37,311 nucleotides of DNA. Source: Acidimicrobiia bacterium (GTDB lineage Bacteria > Actinomycetota > Acidimicrobiia > Acidimicrobiales > Aldehydirespiratoraceae). The notes under the pieces were generated by a model. It was not told where the DNA came from, searched no databases, and worked only from the letters and a program-made list of their open reading frames with translations. Both the position numbers and the translations under genes were made by a program. The DNA lies in contig JAJEEV010000046.1 of assembly GCA_022820805.1 (NCBI GenBank), positions 1 to 37,311 of the forward strand, in the 5' to 3' direction. Below are positions 33,638-37,311 of this stretch, in pieces (position 1 is the stretch's first letter; every line of letters starts with the position of its first letter).

Positions 33638-34312
33638 GTGACCGACACCGCCGCCCCGACGGACGCCCCCGCCGAATCGCTCGCAGCGACGGGAGCCGCG
33701 CCGGACGAGGAGATCCTGATCGTCACCGACGCGGCCCGCACGGCCGTGCTGGCCATCCGGGACCGCGAGGAGGACGGGGACACGCTGGGTCTGCGCGTCG
33801 AGGTGACCGGCACCGCCGGGATCGACTACACCTACGACCTGACGCTCGACCCCTTGGCGGATGCGGCGGCCGACGACCATGTCCACAACTCGGGTGGTCT
33901 GGCGGTGGTGGTGCCCGACGCCAGCGTCAGCCGGCTCCGGGGCTCCACCCTGGACGTGCCGTCGATTCCCGGTCAGGGCGGGCTGGTGATACGCAACCCG
34001 AACCGACCCAACCCCTTGGGCGACATGGGCCGCCTCGAGTTGTCCGGCAGCATCGGTGACAAGGTGCAGCAGCTGCTCGACATGAGCATCAACCCTGCCC
34101 TGGCCTCACACGGGGGATTCGCGAGCCTCGTGGAGGTGAACGACGACGACTCGGTGGTGGTCACCATGGGCGGCGGCTGCCAGGGTTGCGCCATGAGCCA
34201 GGCCACGCTGTCCGACGGGATCAAGCGGGCCATCATGGAGGCCATCGAAGAGGTGACCGACGTGATCGACGTCACCGATCACGAGGCTGGCGAGAACCCC
34301 TACTTCAGCTAG
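33638..34312 (+). CDS. nfuA: NfuA-like iron-sulphur carrier protein
   Basis: This 224-residue protein has an N-terminal degenerate A-type domain (about 30-110) and a C-terminal NifU-type domain (about 140-210). The latter carries Cys181-x-x-Cys184 in GGGCQGCAMS, which holds a [4Fe-4S] cluster for delivery to target enzymes. This two-domain plan is that of NfuA. The start is GTG with TAGGAT six bases upstream, so it may be leaderless. It is divergent from the crotonase gene and convergent with dxs, whose pathway contains Fe-S enzymes (IspG/IspH) among possible clients. Confidence 0.9.
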   Translation: MTDTAAPTDAPAESLAATGAAPDEEILIVTDAARTAVLAIRDREEDGDTLGLRVEVTGTAGIDYTYDLTLDPLADAAADDHVHNSGGLAVVVPDASVSRLRGSTLDVPSIPGQGGLVIRNPNRPNPLGDMGRLELSGSIGDKVQQLLDMSINPALASHGGFASLVEVNDDDSVVVTMGGGCQGCAMSQATLSDGIKRAIMEAIEEVTDVIDVTDHEAGENPYFS

Positions 34313-34337
34313 CCGGCCCGGGCAGACCCCTCGAGTG

Positions 34338-36179
34338 CTAGAACAGGTCGGCCTTGACGGTGGCGGCGATCCCGTCGGCGTCAAGGCCGAGGTCGGCCAG
34401 GATGCCGTCGGGCTTGCCGTGGGGGACGTAGTTGAGGGGCACGCCGAGCACCCGGACCCGGGGAGCGGCCCGGCCGGCGGCGTCGGCTGTCTCGAGCAGG
34501 GCTTCGCGGACCGCGGTCCCGGCTCCGCCGACGCGCAGCCCGTCCTCGACGGTCACGACCAGCTCGTGTTCGGCCGCGTCGGCCAGCATCCGATCGCACA
34601 GCGGGCTGACGGCCCGGGGATCCCACACGGTGGCCTCGACTCCTTCGGCTGCCAGCTGTTCGGCCGCCTGCTCGCAAGCCTCCAGCATCTTGCCCACGCC
34701 GATGAAGCAGAGGCGGCCGTCGCCGTCGCGGGCCTTGCGGGCCCGCAGACCCGAGCCCACCTCGTCCGTGCTCACGCTGCGAGCCGCGGTCTTGGGCCAG
34801 CGGATCGCGACCGGTCCGCTGGTCATGTCCATGGCGTCCAGCATCATCCGCTCCAGCTCCTGAAGGGATGACGGCGCCAGGACAACCATCCCCGGGACCT
34901 TGGTGAGCAGCACCATGTCGAGCACACCGTGGTGAGACGGCCCGTCGTCGCCGGTGATCCCGGCCCGGTCGATGCAGAATACCACCGGGGCCCGGTGCAG
35001 ACCGCAGTCCAGGTTCACCTGGTCGAAGGCCCGGCTCAGGAACGTGCTGTAGACGGCGAAGAAGGGTCGGAGCCCTCCCATGGCCATTCCCACGGCCGAG
35101 GTCACCGCGTGCTGCTCGGCGATGCCGACGTCTATGCAGCGGTCTCCGAAGTGCTCGCGGAACGGCAGCAGCCCGGTGGAGTCGGGCATGGCCGCGGTGA
35201 TGGCCACCACCTCGGGGTGCAGCCCGCCCAGCTGGACCATCATGTCCGAGAACATGCCGGTGTAGGTGCCTGGCTTGACGCTGCCGACGTCGTGCAGGTG
35301 CTTGACCTGGTCCTGCTCGGCCGGGCCGTAGCCCCGCCCCTTCTGGGTGAGCACATGGACCACTACCGGCTCGTCGAACTCGGCTGCGTTGGACAGAGCC
35401 GCCTCCAGGCTGGCGACGTCGTGGCCGTCGAAGGGACCCAGGTAGCGCACGCCGAGGTTCTCGAAGAACCCGGCCGAGTCCCACAGCTCCCGGATGGCGG
35501 CCTTCGACATCCTCATCCCCCGCTGGAGCGTGTCGCCCACCCAGGGGATGCGCTCGGCCATGTCCTCGAGGCGGTCCGAGCGGCGCATGATCTTGGGGTT
35601 GGAGCGGAAGCGCACCAGGCTCTCGGACAGACGCGACACGGTCGGGGCGTAGCTGCGGCCGTTGTCGTTGAGCACCACCACCACGCGGCGCCCGCTGTGG
35701 CCGATGTTGTTCAGTCCCTCGAAGGCCATGCCGCCGGTCATCGCGCCGTCCCCCACGACGGCCACCACCCGGCGTTTGGTGTCGGAGGACTCGAACGCAG
35801 TGGCAAGGCCGTGGGCGTACGACAGCGCGGTGGAGGCGTGGCTGTTCTCGATCCAGTCGTGGGGCGACTCGGTCCGCGACGGGTAGCCGGCCATCCCGCC
35901 CGCGGTGCGCAGGCTGTCGAAGTCGGCGGACCGGCCGGTGAGCATCTTGTGGACGTAGGCCTGGTGGCCGGTGTCCCACAGGATCACATCATGGGGCGAC
36001 CGGAACACCCGGTGCAGGGCGACGGTCAGCTCGACGGAGCCGAGGTTCGACCCCAGGTGCCCTCCGCGGGCGCTCACCGCCTCGATGATGCGGGCCCGGA
36101 TCTGCTGGCACAGGTCGACCAGCTCCTCGTGCGTGCGTTCCCGAAGGTCGTCGGGTCCTTTGATGGCGTCGAGCCTCAT
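34338..36179 (-). CDS. dxs: 1-deoxy-D-xylulose-5-phosphate synthase
   Basis: This 613-residue thiamine-diphosphate enzyme joins pyruvate and glyceraldehyde-3-phosphate in the first step of the MEP isoprenoid pathway. Visible motifs are GGHLGSNLGSVELTVALH, WDTGHQAYVHKMLTG, the TPP-binding VGDGAMTGGMAFEGLNN, NDNGRSYAPT, and the pyrimidine-domain catalytic Glu in DVGIAEQHAVTSA. AGGAG sits seven bases before the ATG. It starts nine bases after the stop of the PAP2-type gene, so they form an operon. Its product feeds squalene, the substrate of the nearby epoxidase and cyclase, although it also serves general isoprenoid needs. Confidence 0.95.
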   Translation of the reverse strand: MRLDAIKGPDDLRERTHEELVDLCQQIRARIIEAVSARGGHLGSNLGSVELTVALHRVFRSPHDVILWDTGHQAYVHKMLTGRSADFDSLRTAGGMAGYPSRTESPHDWIENSHASTALSYAHGLATAFESSDTKRRVVAVVGDGAMTGGMAFEGLNNIGHSGRRVVVVLNDNGRSYAPTVSRLSESLVRFRSNPKIMRRSDRLEDMAERIPWVGDTLQRGMRMSKAAIRELWDSAGFFENLGVRYLGPFDGHDVASLEAALSNAAEFDEPVVVHVLTQKGRGYGPAEQDQVKHLHDVGSVKPGTYTGMFSDMMVQLGGLHPEVVAITAAMPDSTGLLPFREHFGDRCIDVGIAEQHAVTSAVGMAMGGLRPFFAVYSTFLSRAFDQVNLDCGLHRAPVVFCIDRAGITGDDGPSHHGVLDMVLLTKVPGMVVLAPSSLQELERMMLDAMDMTSGPVAIRWPKTAARSVSTDEVGSGLRARKARDGDGRLCFIGVGKMLEACEQAAEQLAAEGVEATVWDPRAVSPLCDRMLADAAEHELVVTVEDGLRVGGAGTAVREALLETADAAGRAAPRVRVLGVPLNYVPHGKPDGILADLGLDADGIAATVKADLF

Positions 36180-36188
36180 GGTGAACTC

Positions 36189-37061
36189 CTATGCGGCGGT
36201 CTGCTCGGTCGGCCGTGGCGCCAGCCATCCAGGGAGCCTGCGGGACAGCAGCACCCCGGCCGGGTAGGCGATCGCGACCGCGAGCAGACCTCCGACGGCG
36301 TCTATCCAGTAGTGATTGGCAGTGACCATCACTGCGAACAGTGTAAGCCAGGGGTAGGCCAGCAGCGCCAGACGCGCCCAGCGCCTCCGTAGCACGGGCA
36401 GCCCTGCCACCACGCACCAGATCGCCCAGGCGATGTGGAGGCTGGGCATGGCTGCGTACTGGTTGGAGATCTCCATCATGGCGCTTGAGTTGAACGACCA
36501 GAACCCGCCCGGGTCCACCAGGGTGTCGACGTAGCTGTAGTTGAGGTCGCACGCTCCGAACGGGCCGCAGTCGTTGAGCAGGCGGGGCGGCATCAGCGGG
36601 TAGAGGGCGAAGCCGACGAGCGCCAGCGCGGTGGTGAAGGCCAGCACGGTGCGCTGCACCCCGTAGCGCACCGGGTGGCGCCAGAACAGCAGGGCCATCA
36701 CTCCGATGGTCACCGCGAAGTGGCAGAACCCGTAGAAGATGTTCCAGAACTGGATGAAGAGGTCCCACTCGATGAACAGGTCCTGGATGCCCTTCTCACC
36801 GAAGAGGTGGACGGCCCGCTCGAGGGCGATCATGTCGTAGGCGTTGTCGATGGCCGCCTGCTTGACGGAGTCGCCCAACTCGGATCCGAACTGGTTGCGG
36901 ATCAGCGTGTACACGCCGTAGAAGGCGCCGATGATGAGGATCTCGCTCCACCAGTGCAGCTGGCCGCTCGGGGAGCCTGCGAGGTCCCTGGAACCGGTCG
37001 GTGAGCCCTCCTGCGGTTCGGTGTCGTCGGGGGCGTCGACGTCGGCGGCTCCCGAAGCCAT
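36189..37061 (-). CDS. PAP2-superfamily membrane phosphatase/transferase-like protein
   Basis: This protein of about 290 residues has five or six hydrophobic helices. The PAP2-type active-site motifs are AAMPSLHIAWAIW (with the His) and NHYWIDAVGG (with His and Asp). This pattern is that of the PAP2_3 / inositol-phosphorylceramide-synthase-like group, which act on lipid phosphates. The exact substrate is unknown. I prefer the ATG at 37061, since TACTGT lies six bases before it and this leaves the divergent tldD start free; an ATG at 37082 in frame would overlap tldD. It is followed by dxs after nine bases. Confidence 0.85.
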   Translation of the reverse strand: MASGAADVDAPDDTEPQEGSPTGSRDLAGSPSGQLHWWSEILIIGAFYGVYTLIRNQFGSELGDSVKQAAIDNAYDMIALERAVHLFGEKGIQDLFIEWDLFIQFWNIFYGFCHFAVTIGVMALLFWRHPVRYGVQRTVLAFTTALALVGFALYPLMPPRLLNDCGPFGACDLNYSYVDTLVDPGGFWSFNSSAMMEISNQYAAMPSLHIAWAIWCVVAGLPVLRRRWARLALLAYPWLTLFAVMVTANHYWIDAVGGLLAVAIAYPAGVLLSRRLPGWLAPRPTEQTAA

Positions 37062-37080
37062 CGCGTTACAGTAGTCGCTC

Positions 37081-37311
37081 ATGCTCGAACCGGAACTTGT
37101 GAACCGCACGCTCTCGGTCGCGATGCGCACCGGAGCGGACTTCGCCGAGATCTTCGCGGAGGACAGGCGCTCCTCGTCGGCGGTCCTCGACGACGGCCGG
37201 GTCGAGGAGGTCGTCTCGGGACGGGACCGCGGCGCCGGTATCCGGGTGGTCGTGGGCGAGACCACGGGCTTCGCCCACACTGCAGACCTGACCGAGACCG
37301 GCCTGGCCGCC
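37081..37311 (+). CDS. tldD: TldD/PmbA-family metalloprotease, N-terminal part (runs off right edge)
   Basis: An ATG at 37081 opens a frame of 77 codons with no stop before the window ends. It contains RTGADFAEIFAEDRRSSSAV, then DDGRVEEVVSGRDRGAGIRV and GETTGFAHTADLTETGL. This is the conserved N-terminal region of TldD, with E-I-F-x-E, R-x-R-G-x-G-I-R-V and G-F-A-x-T-x-x-L signatures. TldD/TldE proteases process peptides, including some antibiotics. The zinc-binding HExxxH motif would lie beyond the window. It is divergent from the PAP2-type gene. Confidence 0.88.
   Translation, partial: MLEPELVNRTLSVAMRTGADFAEIFAEDRRSSSAVLDDGRVEEVVSGRDRGAGIRVVVGETTGFAHTADLTETGLAA

Noticed and set aside
34309..34341. 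CTAGC/GCTAG inverted repeat between the NfuA-like and dxs stops
   Set aside because: The arms are five bases with a 23-base loop, mostly produced by the two stop codons; too weak to call a terminator.
34381..36392. Long open frames over dxs on both strands (532 and 487 residues)
   Set aside because: They are mirror and shifted frames of dxs; composition is Arg/Gly/His-rich and lacks motifs.

Overview
The window is high-GC DNA with actinobacterial features: many GTG/TTG starts, several probable leaderless genes (a TANNNT box 6-7 bases before the start codon), ATGA-coupled operons, an S-layer-homology/RCC1-repeat surface protein, and a ferrochelatase with the C-terminal cysteine cluster seen in Actinobacteria. 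The gene content fits an environmental, possibly marine or host-associated, member of the Acidimicrobiia-like actinobacteria. The taxon is inferred from style and content, not from a marker gene.

Region 1 (1-7.8 kb) is accessory DNA. It holds the right end of an IS3-family element, a broken Mrr-like nuclease, a large NACHT/STAND-type NTPase with a C-terminal nuclease-like domain, and a DUF4143 AAA ATPase. The last three form one minus-strand operon joined by two ATGA overlaps. A P4-type tyrosine integrase and a frameshifted IlvD/Edd dehydratase remnant follow. This looks like a small integrated defence-type island.

Region 2 (7.8-20.65 kb) is a sugar-use module: a GH13 alpha-glucosidase, a GH38 alpha-mannosidase, an ABC importer (lipoprotein and two permeases, no ATPase), a LacI-type repressor, and a secreted protein with 21 RCC1-type repeats and three SLH-like segments. 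Three identical 12-bp palindromes (GTAAGCGCTTAC) lie just downstream of sigma70-like promoters before the glucosidase, the binding protein and the RCC1 protein, so these form a local LacI regulon. The module ends beside a ~120-bp fragment of a second integrase of the same type.

Region 3 (20.65-30.1 kb) looks like a sterol/triterpenoid locus. It has a squalene-epoxidase-like flavoprotein followed 4 bp later by an oxidosqualene cyclase with the DCTAE motif. Facing them is a cytochrome P450 fused to an N-terminal GPP34 (GOLPH3-like) domain, preceded by an MmpL/RND transporter. Divergent from the epoxidase is an unrecognised protein with an internal duplication.

Region 4 (30.1-37.3 kb) is mostly housekeeping: a VOC protein, Fpg/MutM, a small unknown protein, ferrochelatase, a crotonase-family protein, an NfuA-like Fe-S protein, DXS (isoprenoid precursors), a PAP2-type membrane protein and the start of TldD. 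DXS could supply isoprenoid precursors and ferrochelatase haem for region 3, although both are general cell functions.
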